A stretch of DNA of 64,000 bases, taken from positions 32,412-96,411 of the forward strand of contig NZ_JAMBLT010000005.1 in assembly GCF_023336895.1 (NCBI RefSeq). The letters run 5' to 3'. This document shows positions 8,968 through 17,988 of the stretch, in pieces. Below the pieces are notes generated by a model. That model ran no database searches, was not told where the DNA came from, and saw only the letters and a program-made list of their open reading frames with translations. Position 1 is the stretch's first letter. Every line of letters begins with the position of its first letter. A program made the position numbers and the translations under genes. This DNA is from Parasutterella secunda. Lineage in GTDB: Bacteria > Pseudomonadota > Gammaproteobacteria > Burkholderiales > Burkholderiaceae_F.

Positions 8968-10287
8968 TTAATGACGTTTTTCTTCACCGATCAGGTGAGT
9001 GGAGTCGTATTCGCGTTGATTACGGAAGTGTTTATAGATAACCAAAAGCATGGAAATCAGAACAAATAGTCCGAACGTTACCATGGTGGCCGGTGCGCTC
9101 ATGCCGAAATGAATCAAAAGTGAATAGATCCCAAGCATGATGAGAATCGAGAGGTTTTCATTGAAGTTTTGCACTGCAATGGATTTACCAGCACTCATCA
9201 GAACATACCCACGATGTTGCAGTAAAGCATTCATCGGGACAACGAAAAAGCCCGCGCAGATACCGACAGCAATCATGATGCAAACCGCAACCGACACAGC
9301 CCAGGTTACGTGAACGCCAAAACAGTCAAAGCCACCGACCGGAACCATTGATTGGTTGAAATAGGCTGAGCACGTAACGAGTGCCCCCATGATGACACCC
9401 ATCCACAGAACCTTGAGAGAATTTTTCAGACTGATCAGTTGAGCAGCAAGAACGGCACCGATTGCAATACCGATACTGACAACGGCCTGAAGGATGGCAC
9501 CTTCGGATAAGTTCATGCCGAGAGCATATTCGGCCCACTTTAAAACAAGGAACTGTAATACGGCGCCTGCGCCCCAAAAGAGGGTTGTGACGGAAAGCGA
9601 AATTTGACCTAGACGGTCTTTCCACAAAATAGCGCAGCTTTTATAGAAATTCTTAAGTGTTTCGATCGGTGTAAAGTCAGCTTTGGGATAACGGGCACCG
9701 GTATCTGGAATCAATAAGTTGACGGCAGCGGCAGCTAAGTAGATTAGAACAATAATAGAAATGGCCGCTTGTGCCGGGGTGGCGATGCCTAAAGCCACAA
9801 AAGGAAAGCCCGAGTGCAAAATGGCGTAGCTTACAGCGTCATTAATTAAAACGCCGCCCATTACAACCCCTAAAATGATTGAAGCTACGGTTAAACCTTC
9901 AATCCAACTGTTTGCCAACACCAGTTTAACCGGAGGAAGAAGTTCGGTGAGAATGCCGTACTTGGCAGGGGAGTAGGCCGCCGCACCAATACCGACAACG
10001 GCATAAGCCAAAAGGGGATGCGAGCCAAAAAGCATCAACAGACAGCCGCCGACTTTGAGCATATTGGTCAGGAACATTACTCGGCCTTTGGGCATGGAAT
10101 CGGCAAAAATTCCAACATAGGCCGCCAGACAAATGTAGCTGACAACAAAGAAGAGCTTCAGAAGCGGAGTCATCCAATCGGGCGCATTCATTTGCGTCAG
10201 GAGCGCAATGGCGGCAATCAGCAGGGCATTGTCGGCCAGGCTCGAGAGAAACTGAGCGCACATAATGGAATAAAAACCGCGATTCAT
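8968..10287 (-). CDS. lplT: Lysophospholipid transporter LplT (MFS)
   Basis: A 439-residue major-facilitator protein with twelve predicted membrane segments. It starts MNRGFYSIMCAQFLSSLADN, the LplT signature in which the Asp-Asn pair lies in the first helix, and includes GIGAAAYSPAKYGILTELLP in the N-terminal half. LplT flips lysophospholipids across the inner membrane for re-acylation. The ATG at 10287 is chosen over an in-frame TTG at 10299 because the family begins at MNRGF. The usual partner acyltransferase (Aas) is not in the window. It is divergent from alr across 186 bases. Confidence 0.9.
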   Translation of the reverse strand: MNRGFYSIMCAQFLSSLADNALLIAAIALLTQMNAPDWMTPLLKLFFVVSYICLAAYVGIFADSMPKGRVMFLTNMLKVGGCLLMLFGSHPLLAYAVVGIGAAAYSPAKYGILTELLPPVKLVLANSWIEGLTVASIILGVVMGGVLINDAVSYAILHSGFPFVALGIATPAQAAISIIVLIYLAAAAVNLLIPDTGARYPKADFTPIETLKNFYKSCAILWKDRLGQISLSVTTLFWGAGAVLQFLVLKWAEYALGMNLSEGAILQAVVSIGIAIGAVLAAQLISLKNSLKVLWMGVIMGALVTCSAYFNQSMVPVGGFDCFGVHVTWAVSVAVCIMIAVGICAGFFVVPMNALLQHRGYVLMSAGKSIAVQNFNENLSILIMLGIYSLLIHFGMSAPATMVTFGLFVLISMLLVIYKHFRNQREYDSTHLIGEEKRH

Positions 10288-10473
10288 GAATAATCCCAAA
10301 TTTCTTAAGCTGAACGATTCTAGCAGATCAACGAAAGAGTGTAGCTGATTAGGTATTAGGGAGAAGTCCCATTGAATTCAAGAAAAAGTTGAATTAAGCA
10401 GAAAAAAATTAGGCCCGCTGCGCTAAGATTAGACGAATCTTTTTCTGAAGCTTTTAGATATTAGAGAAGAGTT

Positions 10474-11562
10474 ATGCCACGTCCTATTGCAGCCACCATT
10501 CACATGGGGGCACTCAGACACAATCTCCAACGCATGCGTGAGGCAGCCAACGGTCGCACACTTTGGGCAGTTGTCAAAGCAAACGCCTATGGTCACGGTT
10601 TATTGCGGGCAGCCCGTGCTTTCGAGGCCGCTGACGGCTTGGCCATGATTGATCTTTGCGATGCTCAAAAGGTTAGGGAACAGGGGTGGAAAAAACGGAT
10701 TTTGCTTTTGGAAGGTTTTTTTGACGCCACGGATATCCCTTTATTGGAAAAATATGACATTGAAACCATCGTTCATAATCGTCATATGATTGAGCTTTTA
10801 AAGGCTCAGGCTCCTTATGCGTCTTTAAAAGTTCATATCAAAATTAATTCCGGTATGAACCGCTTGGGGTTCCTGCCTCAAGAGGAAGAAGAAATTCGGG
10901 CGCAACTTCAAACAATTGAAGGCGTTCAAGTAATGGGCGTTGTTACCCACTTTGCCAATGCTGAACCTACCTACGGTCATGAACGACCGGCGACTGTTTC
11001 GATTCAATTAAATCGGATGGACAAAATTCAACCGATGCCGAAGAACCTGTGTATGGCTAATTCTGCCGCTACGCTTTGGCAATCCGATGTAAAGGGTGAT
11101 GCTGTTCGTGCCGGGGTGGCACTTTATGGCGTAAGCCCCGACAGCCACTACAGTTCTGCTGATCTTAATATCCGACCGGCGATGACCTTATCGGCCAAGA
11201 TTTTGGCTATTCAAAATGTTCCGGCGGGCGAAGCAATCGGTTACGGTTCTCGTTTCGTTACCCATCGTGATTCGCGTATAGCCGTTGTTGCTTGCGGTTA
11301 TGCTGACGGCTATCCTCGTTCAACCCCTGATGGCACGCCTACCTTTGTTGAAGGCAAAATTGCTCCGATTGCGGGAGCTATTTCCATGGATATGCTCACG
11401 ATTGATGTTACGGATATTCCCGAAGCTCAATTAGGTAGCGAAGTGGAACTTTGGGGAGCGAATATCTCGGTTAATGATGTCGCAAAGCGGTGCGGTACGA
11501 TCGGCTACGAACTCATGTGTGCGATAGCCCTGCGTGTTCCGATGCTCGAAGATGAAAATTAG
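10474..11562 (+). CDS. alr: Alanine racemase
   Basis: PLP-dependent racemase that makes D-alanine for peptidoglycan. The 362-residue protein has the Schiff-base lysine in AVVKANAYGHGL near residue 33, the KINSGMNRLGF motif, and the second catalytic Tyr region around GEAIGYGSRFV, followed by GAISMDMLTIDVTD. The ribosome site is AGAGAAGAG ahead of ATG 10474. TAAGAT at about 10428 could be its -10 element, but I see no convincing -35. radA follows after 5 bases, and the lplT/alr/radA grouping is as I recall it in Burkholderiales. Confidence 0.95.
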   Translation: MPRPIAATIHMGALRHNLQRMREAANGRTLWAVVKANAYGHGLLRAARAFEAADGLAMIDLCDAQKVREQGWKKRILLLEGFFDATDIPLLEKYDIETIVHNRHMIELLKAQAPYASLKVHIKINSGMNRLGFLPQEEEEIRAQLQTIEGVQVMGVVTHFANAEPTYGHERPATVSIQLNRMDKIQPMPKNLCMANSAATLWQSDVKGDAVRAGVALYGVSPDSHYSSADLNIRPAMTLSAKILAIQNVPAGEAIGYGSRFVTHRDSRIAVVACGYADGYPRSTPDGTPTFVEGKIAPIAGAISMDMLTIDVTDIPEAQLGSEVELWGANISVNDVAKRCGTIGYELMCAIALRVPMLEDEN

Positions 11563-11567
11563 TCCAT

Positions 11568-12944
11568 ATGGCAACAAAAAAGAAAAAAATTGAATGGGTT
11601 TGTTCCGAGTGCGGCGGAACCACGGTCAAGTGGGCTGGTCGCTGTCCCCATTGCGGTGAATGGAACACGTTAAAAGAATTTGTTGTTGAAACAGGGGCTG
11701 CCGCGCGATTTGGTGATTCGCGTCATAAAGGTCTGGTCAGCGCTTCAGAAGTGTTGGACTTGAACGATGTTCAGGCTCAAGAGGTTCCCCGTATTGTTAC
11801 GGGCTTTCAAGAGTTTGATCGAGTTATGGGCGGCGGTCTTGTTTGTGGAGGCGTCTCCCTTATCGGCGGAGATCCCGGGATCGGTAAGTCCACTCTTTTA
11901 CTTCAGGTGATGCATCGGCTTGTTCATCAGGATGTGCGTTGCCTGTATGTGAGCGGAGAAGAAAGCCCGGGGCAGATTGCTTTACGTGCTAAACGTTTAG
12001 GTCTTGAGCCTCAAGGTTTGAGGTTGATGAGCGAAATTCAGTTGGAAAAGATTGAGGCGACGCTTTTGGAAGAAAAGCCTCAATTTGTCGTTATTGACTC
12101 TATTCAAACGCTCTTTTCAGATCAGCTTGAATCTGCGCCCGGTTCCGTGACGCAGGTCCGTGAATGTTCAGCAAGACTGACTCGTATAGCTAAGAGTTCA
12201 GGCATTACTTTAATCTTTGTCGGTCATGTGACAAAAGACGGCTCATTGGCCGGTCCCCGTGTTTTAGAGCATATTGTCGATACGGTTCTTTATTTTGAAG
12301 GGGATACCCATTCCAATTTCAGATTGATCCGCGCTTTTAAAAATCGCTTTGGTGCGGTCAACGAATTAGGCGTTTTTGCCATGACCGATAGGGGACTGAA
12401 GGGTGTCAATAATCCGAGCGCTATCTTTTTGTCAGAACACAAGGCCAATGTTCCCGGTTCTGTCGTTATGGTTACGCAGGAAGGAACCCGCCCATTGCTC
12501 GTAGAAGTGCAGGCGTTGGTGGACACAACCCATCTTCCCTCACCTAAACGTTTGTCTGTTGGTATAGATCAACAGCGCCTTTCGATGCTATTGGCTGTAC
12601 TTCACCGGCATGCAGGATTGGCCTGCTTTGACCAGGATGTATTTGTCAATGCAGTCGGCGGGGTTAAAATTACCGAACCTGCTGCCGACTTGGCGGTATT
12701 AATGGCGATATATTCTTCACTGAGAAATCGTTCTTTGCCTGAAGGATTGGTTGTGTTTGGCGAAGTGGGGTTGGCAGGAGAAATCCGACCGGCGCCCAGA
12801 GGCCAAGAGCGTCTGAAAGAGGCGGCTAAATTAGGTTTTTCCCGGGCCATTATTCCACGAGCAAACGCTCCGAAACAGCCGATTGAAGGACTTGAAATTA
12901 TTGCGGTTGATCGATTGAGTAACGCAATAGATGCCATTCGTTAG
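11568..12944 (+). CDS. radA: DNA repair and recombination protein RadA
   Basis: RadA drives branch migration in homologous recombination. The 458-residue protein has an N-terminal C4 zinc finger (CSECGGTTVKWAGRCPHCG), Walker A GGDPGIGKSTLLLQ, Walker B FVVIDSIQT, the RadA-specific FKNRFGAVNELGVF motif and a C-terminal Lon-protease-like domain (VGGVKITEPAADLAVLMAI) that lacks the protease dyad, as in the family. It lies 5 bases after alr and 20 bases before the UreE-like gene, so all three may share a transcript. Confidence 0.95.
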   Translation: MATKKKKIEWVCSECGGTTVKWAGRCPHCGEWNTLKEFVVETGAAARFGDSRHKGLVSASEVLDLNDVQAQEVPRIVTGFQEFDRVMGGGLVCGGVSLIGGDPGIGKSTLLLQVMHRLVHQDVRCLYVSGEESPGQIALRAKRLGLEPQGLRLMSEIQLEKIEATLLEEKPQFVVIDSIQTLFSDQLESAPGSVTQVRECSARLTRIAKSSGITLIFVGHVTKDGSLAGPRVLEHIVDTVLYFEGDTHSNFRLIRAFKNRFGAVNELGVFAMTDRGLKGVNNPSAIFLSEHKANVPGSVVMVTQEGTRPLLVEVQALVDTTHLPSPKRLSVGIDQQRLSMLLAVLHRHAGLACFDQDVFVNAVGGVKITEPAADLAVLMAIYSSLRNRSLPEGLVVFGEVGLAGEIRPAPRGQERLKEAAKLGFSRAIIPRANAPKQPIEGLEIIAVDRLSNAIDAIR

Positions 12945-12964
12945 GATTTTTAAGCGAGAAGAAA

Positions 12965-13753
12965 ATGAAAATTACGAAAATTTTGGCTTCTGAGGCAACC
13001 CCGGCAAAAGCCATTTTAAATCGTGCTCAGCATGTGGCTTTAACTAGCCTCGAACGTGATAATCTGCCCGCTCAGGTTATTGTGAATGGGGTGACTGTAG
13101 AAACAGAAGTAAGCGACAAGCGTCCTTTGGAAGTTGGTGATGTTCTCTTGGACGATGCCGGTCATTTCTATGTTGTTGATGCTGCTCCCGAATCCGTTCT
13201 GATGATCAAGGGCGATGAAGAATTCGCAGCAGAAGCTGCCGTGGCTCTCCTAAACCGAGGCATTCGTGTCGCTCAGGTTGAAAATGGTTTTGCGATTGCT
13301 AAAGACGAAGCCTTGCAGCAATTGTTGACTGATGCAGGCTTGGAATTTGAAGAAGTGATGATGCCTTTTGACCCGATTAAGTTGCCCAAACGTCATCATG
13401 GAGGTGGTTGTTGCTGTGGCGGGCACCACCATCATGAGCACGGTGAAGGCTGTGGTTGCCATGGCGGACATCACCACCACGATGAGGGTGAGGGATGCTG
13501 CTGCGGTCATCATGATCACGAACACTCTGAAGGCTGCGCCTGCGGTGGGGAGCATCATCACCATCATCATGAAGACGGTGAGTGCTGCTGTGGCCACCAT
13601 GATCATGAAGAGGGATGTGAGTGCGGCGGCGAACATCATCACCATCATGAGGATGGATGCTGTTGTGGTCATCATCATGACCATGATGAGGAACATCACC
13701 ATCATTCTCATCAACGTCATTACCATCACGAAGAAAAGAATAAAGCCGAATAA
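12965..13753 (+). CDS. UreE-like metal-binding protein with a long His/Cys-rich tail, no urease nearby
   Basis: A 262-residue protein in two parts. Residues 1-143 align by eye with the UreE urease nickel chaperone: EVGDVLLDDAGHFYVV and AAPESVLMIKG match the N-terminal peptide-binding domain, and the later helix plus EVMMPFDPIKL matches the metal-binding domain ending PFEP in UreE. The His of the UreE GNRH motif is Gly here (LLNRGI, residues 95-100) and the two His of the next strand are also absent. Residues 144-262 are a tail with, by my count, 42 His and 18 Cys in 119 residues, made of repeated CCCGHH and CxCGGxHHHH blocks with Gly, Glu and Asp between. No urease structural or other accessory gene is visible. 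It is probably a cytoplasmic nickel or zinc/copper store or chaperone; the role is inferred. Confidence 0.75.
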   Translation: MKITKILASEATPAKAILNRAQHVALTSLERDNLPAQVIVNGVTVETEVSDKRPLEVGDVLLDDAGHFYVVDAAPESVLMIKGDEEFAAEAAVALLNRGIRVAQVENGFAIAKDEALQQLLTDAGLEFEEVMMPFDPIKLPKRHHGGGCCCGGHHHHEHGEGCGCHGGHHHHDEGEGCCCGHHDHEHSEGCACGGEHHHHHHEDGECCCGHHDHEEGCECGGEHHHHHEDGCCCGHHHDHDEEHHHHSHQRHYHHEEKNKAE

Positions 13754-13765
13754 CAATGAAGATCA

Positions 13766-13797
13766 GGGCGTGAAGTTAAAGCTTCTCGCCCTTTTTT
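13766..13797 (+). terminator. Rho-independent terminator after the UreE-like gene
   Basis: GGGCG (13766-13770) pairs with CGCCC (13787-13791) and GAAG (13772-13775) with CTTC (13782-13785) across one T-T mismatch; the loop is six bases and six T residues follow. It closes the alr-radA-ureE-like unit and ends only three bases before the ATG of the next gene. Confidence 0.85.
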
Positions 13798-13800
13798 GCT

Positions 13801-14262
13801 ATGAGTATTGAAAACGTAAAAGCCTATCTGAACGAAAAAGGAATCGGAGACTCTTATATTGAATTTCCGGGTTCAAGTGCTACCGTCACCTTAGCGGCGG
13901 AACAATTGAGATGTGAGCCTGATCGAATTGCGAAGTCCCTGGCTATCAAATTAAAAAGCGGACGGCTGCTCGTTATTGTTGTCTCCGGTGAATCGAAATT
14001 AGACAATTCAAAATTCAAAAAGCTTTTTAAAGAAACTTCACACTTTTGTCCTGCTGAACTTCTTCCTGAGCTTTACGGTCATCCGATGGGAGGAGTTTGT
14101 CCCTTTGCACTTAAGGACAATGTTGAAATCTTTTTGGATGAAAGCTTAAAAAAATACGATATTGTCTATCCGGCCGCAGGAGCCCCTAACAACGCTGTAA
14201 AAATTACGCCTGAACGATTGGCTGAGATTTTATCGGCAGGTTGGGTGGCCGTTACGAAGTGA
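13801..14262 (+). CDS. YbaK/EbsC-family aminoacyl-tRNA deacylase
   Basis: A 153-residue single-domain protein of the YbaK/INS superfamily, which hydrolyses mischarged aminoacyl-tRNAs (for example Cys- or Ala-tRNAPro). Support: the start MSIENVKAYLNEKGI, the EFPGSSATVTLAAEQL motif, the catalytic-lysine region RIAKSLAIKL, the GGVCPFAL motif and C-terminal GAPNNAVKITPERL. It is the first possible Met in frame and fits the family start, yet it lies directly after the T-run of a terminator and has no visible Shine-Dalgarno sequence. It may depend on read-through or an unusual initiation mode. The exact substrate cannot be assigned. Confidence 0.88.
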   Translation: MSIENVKAYLNEKGIGDSYIEFPGSSATVTLAAEQLRCEPDRIAKSLAIKLKSGRLLVIVVSGESKLDNSKFKKLFKETSHFCPAELLPELYGHPMGGVCPFALKDNVEIFLDESLKKYDIVYPAAGAPNNAVKITPERLAEILSAGWVAVTK

Positions 14263-14352
14263 TTTCAAATTTTTGAGGGCGCGTTTCTGCTAGCAGTGTT
14301 TCCGCTAGCCTTACAAGTTAACAGGCTTTCATGTACAATCTTAGCCTCGTGT

Positions 14353-14441
14353 GCGGGGATGGCGAAATTGGTAGACGCACCAGGTTTAGGTCCTGACGCC
14401 ATTTAAACGGCGTGTCGGTTCGAGTCCGATTCCCCGCACCA
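14353..14441 (+). tRNA. tRNA-Leu (anticodon TAG)
   Basis: Acceptor stem GCGGGGA (14353-14359) pairs with TCCCCGC (14431-14437), followed by A and an encoded CCA. The D-loop reads AAATTGGTAGA, the anticodon loop is TTTAGGT with anticodon TAG, the variable arm is long as in class II tRNAs, and the T-loop is GGTTCGAGTCC. The tRNA stands alone between the deacylase and alcohol dehydrogenase genes. Confidence 0.97.
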
Positions 14442-14514
14442 TTACTTCTCTTCTCTATACCTTCTTAAGTGACTTTCCTTGATAGAATTCTCCTGTTTTA
14501 TCAAGGAACACATC

Positions 14515-15660
14515 ATGTTTAATTTCGTTTTTCAAAATACGACTAAGTTAGTTTTTGGTCGTGGTCAAATCGCACAACTGTCCTCTTTGATTCCGACGGA
14601 TAAAAAGGTACTGATTACTTTTGGCGGCGGCAGTGTCAAAAGAAACGGTGTGTATGATCAGGTCAAGAAAGCTTTGGCCGGCCACAATGTTGTTGAATTT
14701 TGGGGCATTGAACCCAATCCGGCCGTAGAAACTTTGCGTAAGGCGGTTAAGCTTGGGTTAGAAGAAAAAGTTGACATGCTTTTGGCCGTTGGCGGTGGTT
14801 CGGTTTTAGATGGTACAAAGCTTATCGCGGCCGCCATTGCCCAACCTAATTTAGATGCTTGGGATATCGTTAAATCGGGCAGCGCTATCAAGCAAATTCC
14901 TTTTGCCAGTGTGATGACTCTTCCTGCAACGGGATCTGAAATGAACAACGGAGCAGTTATTTCCTGTCATGAAACGAAGGAAAAATTCTCATTTAGGGGT
15001 GATTATCCAGAGTTTTCCATTTTAGATCCAGAAACCACTTATTCGTTGCCTGCGCATCAGATCGCCTGCAGTCTCGCTGACATTGTTGTTCATTGCTTTG
15101 AACAATATATGACAACAACAGGGCAAAGTCGTGTTCTTGACCGCTGGGCTGAAGGCGTTATCGCGACGGCTATGGAGATTGCTCCGAAGATTCAGGCTGA
15201 CCAACATAATTATGACCTCATGTGTGATTACATGTATAGCGCCACCATGGCCTTAAATAACTTTATTCGCATGGGAGTCACTCAAGATTGGAGCACGCAC
15301 CAAATCGGTCATGAATTGACGGCACTTTGCGGAGTGACCCATGGTGAAAGTTTGGCTATTGTTTATCCGGGAACGATTGATGTGCTTCGTGAGCAAAAGA
15401 AAGGCAAACTCCTTCAATTTGGTTCACGCGTCTTAGGTATTAACGAAGGCACAGAAGAAGAACGTATTGATAAGGTTATCGAAAAAATTGAAGCCTTCTT
15501 CAAGTCTCTTGGCTTAGCGACGAGATTATCTGAAAAGAAGATTGGGGTTGATGTTGTTGAAGAAATCACCAGACGATTCAACGAGCGCAATGTTCACTTG
15601 GGTGAAGCACAGAACGTGACGGGAGATGTTGCTCGAGAAATTTTAATGAAGAGGCTTTAA
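14515..15660 (+). CDS. Iron-dependent alcohol dehydrogenase, YqhD/butanol-dehydrogenase type
   Basis: A 381-residue group III alcohol dehydrogenase that reduces aldehydes to alcohols with NAD(P)H. The nucleotide motif GGGSVLDGTK is near residue 95. Metal ligands are visible as the Asp and His in SLADIVVHCFEQYM, the His residues of WSTHQIGHELTA and the His in GVTHGESLAIVYPG. The overall pattern is the YqhD/BdhA subgroup, often NADPH-linked and used against reactive aldehydes or in fermentation. ATG 14515, preceded by AAGGAA, is preferred over the in-frame extension to 14479. It appears monocistronic. Confidence 0.92.
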   Translation: MFNFVFQNTTKLVFGRGQIAQLSSLIPTDKKVLITFGGGSVKRNGVYDQVKKALAGHNVVEFWGIEPNPAVETLRKAVKLGLEEKVDMLLAVGGGSVLDGTKLIAAAIAQPNLDAWDIVKSGSAIKQIPFASVMTLPATGSEMNNGAVISCHETKEKFSFRGDYPEFSILDPETTYSLPAHQIACSLADIVVHCFEQYMTTTGQSRVLDRWAEGVIATAMEIAPKIQADQHNYDLMCDYMYSATMALNNFIRMGVTQDWSTHQIGHELTALCGVTHGESLAIVYPGTIDVLREQKKGKLLQFGSRVLGINEGTEEERIDKVIEKIEAFFKSLGLATRLSEKKIGVDVVEEITRRFNERNVHLGEAQNVTGDVAREILMKRL

Positions 15661-15976
15661 TTCTTTTTTTACTTTAAAATATTCCACAACCAATTGATAT
15701 TTAAAGTGAAAATAAGATCTTTTAAAGTTTCACATTAAAAGAGGATTGAGTCAAAATAATTAAAAATAAGTGGCTTACAAGTGAAGACTTCACCAAATTA
15801 ATGGTTGGTAATCACAATTTTGTTGCTACTGTGGCTATAATCAAGCGTTTTTGTGCGAAAAGTAAGATACTTCGTACTGATGACAAATTTTTAATTGGGC
15901 GGGGACTAGGTTCCCTGACTATTGAACCGTTCGATGTGACCTTGTTCATGCCGAACACTTTAATTAGTAATAGAAA
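15661..15976 (+). other. 316-base gene-free AT-rich region upstream of tig
   Basis: No coding frame is convincing here. Three copies of TTTAAAGT occur near the left end: inverted at 15671-15678, direct at 15710-15717 and 15721-15728. GTGAAA (15716-15721) and TTTCAC (15728-15733) form a small overlapping dyad. TATAAT at 15836-15841 is a possible -10 for tig but lacks a good -35. A regulatory role is possible but not shown. Confidence 0.5.
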
Positions 15977-17278
15977 ATGACTGAAAAAGAAACCACGAAG
16001 AGTTCTTTGGAACGTACCCTTGATTTGACGATTTCGGCTCAACAATTGCAAGCCGACACCGAAACGATCCTTAAGCGTCGTGCTAAGACGGCTAAGGCTC
16101 ACGGTTTCCGCCCGGGTAAGGTTCCGATGAAGATGGTCCGCGAAATGTACGGTGCTCAAGCCTACATGGACGCTATGAATCACTTGATCGGCCAAGCTTA
16201 TGAAAAGGCTGTTGAGGAAGCCGGTTTGAAGGTTGCCGGTGCTCCTGAAATCACCCCGAAGGGCGAAATCAAGGACGGTGAAGATCCGAAATTTACGGCT
16301 ACGGTTGAAGTTTTCCCGGAAGTTGAAGTGCCGGATTTGAAGGACGTGGAACTCAAGCGTTTCGTCTGTGAAGTCACTGACACCGAAGTTGAAAAGACGC
16401 TCGAAATCATGCGTAAGCAACGTGCCACCTATGAAGTGGAAGAAAACGGTGTTGCCGCTGAAGAAAAGCGCGTGACGATTAACTTTGTCGGTAAACTCGA
16501 CGGCACGCCTTTTGAAGGCGGTACGGCCAACGGTTTCGCTTTTGTGATCGGCGCCGGTCAAATGCTCCCTGACTTTGAAAAGGGTGTGACCGGAATGAAG
16601 ACCGGTGAAAAGAAGACCTTTGAAATGACGTTCCCGGCTGACTATGTTGAAAAGCTTGCCGGTAAGACCGTTGAATTCGAAGTCGAACTTACCAAGGTTG
16701 AAGTAGCCAAGTTGCCTGAAATTGACGATGAATTCGCCAAGAAACTTGGCATCAATGACGGTGTTGCCAAGATGCGCGAAGAAATCGCCGCTAACTTGAA
16801 GCGCGAAGTCAAGGCTCGTATCACCCAACAAACCAAAGACGGTGTTATGAATGCTTTGAATGACGCTTGCCACTTTGACCTCCCGAAGGCTTTGGTTGCT
16901 GAAGAACAACAAGCCTTGGCCCGTGGCTTTGAACAAAATATGACCGCTCGCGGTATGGATCCGAAGCAACACAAGATCCCGCTTGAAATGTTCAAGGAAC
17001 AAGCTGAACGTCGCGTTCGTTTGGGCTTGTTGGTGAACGCCTTGGTTGAAAAAGAAAAGTTGACACCGACCAAGGAAGAAGTGGAAGCTCACGTTGCCGA
17101 TTTGGCCGCCAGCTACGAAGATCCGGAAGAAGTCAAGAAGTGGTTCACGAGCGATGCTCGCCGCATGTCTGATGCACAAGCCTATGTCTTGGAAAACAAG
17201 ATCACCGAATGGGCTTTGAGCAAGGGCAAGACCACTGAAGAAAAGGTCGAATTCGACAAGTTGATGGGTGGTCTCTAA
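15977..17278 (+). CDS. tig: Trigger factor, ribosome-associated chaperone and prolyl isomerase
   Basis: Trigger factor binds nascent chains at the ribosome exit tunnel. The 433-residue protein has an N-terminal ribosome-binding domain with the signature [12 protein letters not shown] (residues 36-47), a central FKBP-type isomerase domain ([20 protein letters not shown] through [20 protein letters not shown]) and a helical C-terminal chaperone domain. Codon choice is strongly biased, consistent with high expression, and this creates a long antisense open frame that is not a gene. It is the first gene of tig-clpP-clpX. Confidence 0.97.
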   Translation: MTEKETTKSSLERTLDLTISAQQLQADTETILKRRAKTAKAHGFRPGKVPMKMVREMYGAQAYMDAMNHLIGQAYEKAVEEAGLKVAGAPEITPKGEIKDGEDPKFTATVEVFPEVEVPDLKDVELKRFVCEVTDTEVEKTLEIMRKQRATYEVEENGVAAEEKRVTINFVGKLDGTPFEGGTANGFAFVIGAGQMLPDFEKGVTGMKTGEKKTFEMTFPADYVEKLAGKTVEFEVELTKVEVAKLPEIDDEFAKKLGINDGVAKMREEIAANLKREVKARITQQTKDGVMNALNDACHFDLPKALVAEEQQALARGFEQNMTARGMDPKQHKIPLEMFKEQAERRVRLGLLVNALVEKEKLTPTKEEVEAHVADLAASYEDPEEVKKWFTSDARRMSDAQAYVLENKITEWALSKGKTTEEKVEFDKLMGGL

Positions 17279-17306
17279 TCAGATCTCCGATAAAAGGATG
17301 AATGCT

Positions 17307-17924
17307 ATGGCGATGACTTATGCAGACATGAATCTCGTGCCCACTGTTGTTGAACAAAGTGGACGTGGGGAACGTGCTTTTGACATTTTTTCCCGTTTGT
17401 TGCGCGACCGTGTGGTGTTTCTTACCGGTCCGGTGACAACCGAGAGTGCCAATTTAGTCATCGCTCAGCTTTTATTCTTAGAAAGTGAAGATCCGGAAAA
17501 AGATATTTCGCTTTACATCAACAGTCCCGGTGGCAGTGTCTACGCCGGTATGGGTATTTACGACACAATGCAATTCATCAAACCTGATGTGAGCACGATT
17601 TGTGTCGGGATGGCGGCCAGTATGGGAGCGTTCCTCTTGGCTGCCGGTGCCAAAGGCAAGCGTTTTGCTTTGCCCAATTCCCGTATCATGATTCACCAAC
17701 CTTCCGGCGGTTCTCAGGGTATGGCCAGTGATATTGAAATTCAAGCCAAAGAAATTTTGGATTTGAAACTCACCCTCAATACCATTTTGGCTGAACGCAC
17801 CGGTCAGTCTATTGAGACCATTGCCCGAGACACTGATCGTGATAATTACATGAATCCGATTCAAGCCAAACAATACGGTATCATTGATGAGATTTATGTC
17901 AAACGCGGACAAATGTTGAAGTAA
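17307..17924 (+). CDS. clpP: ATP-dependent Clp protease proteolytic subunit
   Basis: Serine protease that forms the double-heptamer chamber fed by ClpX or ClpA. The catalytic Ser lies in [11 protein letters not shown], the His in [10 protein letters not shown] and the Asp in the RDTDRDNYM region. [23 protein letters not shown] is the mature N-terminal signature (split here by the length limit: LVPTVVEQ then [12 protein letters not shown]). ATG 17307 is chosen because AAAAGG lies 10-15 bases upstream; ATG 17298 would lie on that ribosome site. About 205 residues. It sits 28 bases after tig. Confidence 0.95.
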   Translation: MAMTYADMNLVPTVVEQSGRGERAFDIFSRLLRDRVVFLTGPVTTESANLVIAQLLFLESEDPEKDISLYINSPGGSVYAGMGIYDTMQFIKPDVSTICVGMAASMGAFLLAAGAKGKRFALPNSRIMIHQPSGGSQGMASDIEIQAKEILDLKLTLNTILAERTGQSIETIARDTDRDNYMNPIQAKQYGIIDEIYVKRGQMLK

Positions 17925-17949
17925 ACGAAACTTCGTACCGTTTCAACAG

Positions 17950-17971
17950 GGGAGGCGTTGTCCTCCCTTTT
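17950..17971 (+). terminator. Weak terminator or attenuator between clpP and clpX
   Basis: GGGAGG (17950-17955) pairs with CCTCCC (17962-17967) around the loop CGTTGT, followed by TTTT and then C. The short stem and short T-run suggest partial termination, which would lower clpX relative to clpP. Confidence 0.6.
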
Positions 17972-17988
17972 CTTAATTAGGGATATCA

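Noticed and set aside
12965..13753. SlyD as identity of the His/Cys-tailed protein
   Set aside because: SlyD also has a His/Cys tail, but the N-terminal domain here lacks the FKBP pattern and instead follows UreE (EVGDVLLDDAGHFYVV).
13250..13756. A Met/Val-rich 168-codon minus-strand frame across the His/Cys tail
   Set aside because: It is the complement of the CAT/CAC-rich tail codons of the UreE-like gene; low complexity, no family resemblance.
15812..17179. A 455-codon open frame on the minus strand across tig
   Set aside because: It mirrors the strongly biased codon use of trigger factor on the other strand, has no ribosome site and gives no recognisable protein.
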